A stretch of DNA of 11,722 nucleotides from an uncultured Clostridia bacterium. GTDB taxonomy: Bacteria > Bacillota > Clostridia > Oscillospirales > CAG-272. The DNA is taken from the NCBI GenBank assembly GCA_947304475.1, contig CAMZBE010000012.1, forward strand, positions 1-11,722, given 5' to 3'. Shown one piece after another: positions 11,271 to 11,722 of this stretch (its first letter is position 1; every line of letters starts with the position of its first letter). A program made the position numbers and the translations under genes. The notes beneath the pieces are model-generated. The model did no database searches, was not told the origin of the DNA, and was given only the letters and a program-made list of their open reading frames with translations.

Positions 11271-11722
11271 TTATCGGATCGCGCTTTTGCCGAGGATCGC
11301 CCGGAAGCGCGCGTCGTTCTCGTCCCACGCCGCCGTGTCGGTCGGTTGGTAGACCTTGGCGTCGGCAGTTCTTTTGATGATCCCCCGCGCCGTTTTCCAG
11401 TCCGCGATCTCCCCGAGCGAGATCAACTGTACGGCGATGTTGCCCATTACGGTCGCCTCGGCGGGCCCCGCGATCACGGGAACCCCGGTCGCGTCGGCAC
11501 TCATTTTGCAGAGCAGCGTGTCCTTGATCCCCCCGCCGACGATATGCAGGGCGGGATAGGGCTTTCCGGTCAGATCCGAGAGGGCGCGGAGATTGCAGCG
11601 GTATTTCATTGCAAGCGACTCGTAGATGCAACGCATCACTTCGCCCCGCGTTTCGGGGACCGTTTGCCCCGTCGCGCGGCAGAAGGCGCGGACGCGCCCG
11701 GGCAGATCGCCCGCCGTCTCGA
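11271..11722 (-). CDS. rhaB: Rhamnulokinase, C-terminal part (runs off the window)
   Basis: The last 149 residues or so of a FGGY-family sugar kinase that phosphorylates L-rhamnulose to L-rhamnulose 1-phosphate. The frame is open to the right edge. Recognisable features are the VRAFCRATGQTVPETRGEV stretch, the CIYESLAMKYR helix, and the nucleotide-side GGGIKDTLLCKMSADATG block followed by AGPAEATVMGNI, which is the usual RhaB C terminus. It precedes rhaA by 21 bp on the same strand, the usual rhaB-rhaA order. Rhamnulose-1-phosphate aldolase (rhaD) and a regulator are not in the window. Confidence 0.95.
   Translation of the reverse strand, partial: ETAGDLPGRVRAFCRATGQTVPETRGEVMRCIYESLAMKYRCNLRALSDLTGKPYPALHIVGGGIKDTLLCKMSADATGVPVIAGPAEATVMGNIAVQLISLGEIADWKTARGIIKRTADAKVYQPTDTAAWDENDARFRAILGKSAIR

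Noticed and set aside
1..11722. CRISPR array, tRNA, rRNA, insertion sequence, toxin-antitoxin or phage defence genes
   Set aside because: No regularly spaced direct repeats, cloverleaf-like segments, transposase motifs or nuclease/defence signatures were seen; the XRE gene has a membrane protein, not a toxin, as its partner.

Overview
The window reads as chromosomal DNA from a fairly GC-rich Firmicute, most likely a gut-type Clostridia relative. Supporting signs are strong AAAGGAG-type ribosome binding sites, consensus sigma-A promoters (TTGACA/TATAAT with 17-bp spacers), many intrinsic terminators and ATGA-type gene overlaps. No phage, IS, CRISPR, tRNA or rRNA was seen. The species cannot be named from the sequence alone.

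Layout, left to right. (1) 1-1189, minus strand: a PflX-type radical SAM protein followed by a truncated lipoprotein gene, driven by a perfect-consensus promoter. (2) 1414-3638, plus strand: pyridoxal/pyridoxamine kinase, an endonuclease/exonuclease/phosphatase-family hydrolase overlapping it by ATGA, and a small four-helix membrane protein, closed by a terminator. (3) 3675-6248: two further four-helix membrane proteins on the plus strand, each with its own promoter, leader hairpin and terminator, then a larger relative on the minus strand that carries five tandem SHOCT-like repeats at its C terminus. With 3126-3638 these make a cluster of four related proteins of unknown function. (4) 6281-6626: the large relative is divergent from a small XRE-family regulator. 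The intergenic region holds two matching 15-bp inverted repeats, one inside the -35/-10 spacer of the membrane gene and one just upstream of its -35. (5) 6818-8999, plus strand: a split ThrE/YjjPB-type exporter (two genes) and a divergent ribonuclease III, all joined by ATGA overlaps and ended by tandem hairpins. (6) 9040-11722, minus strand: rhaB (partial), rhaA and a class I mannose-6-phosphate isomerase, a sugar-catabolic operon.

The part most worth following up is 3126-6626. It holds a family of tetraspan membrane proteins that has expanded in place. One member appears to be a chimera: a membrane half still close in DNA sequence to the neighbouring paralogue, joined to an AT-richer, charged, five-repeat tail. 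That member alone sits opposite a dedicated XRE repressor candidate with visible operators. The remaining genes are recognisable metabolic and housekeeping families.
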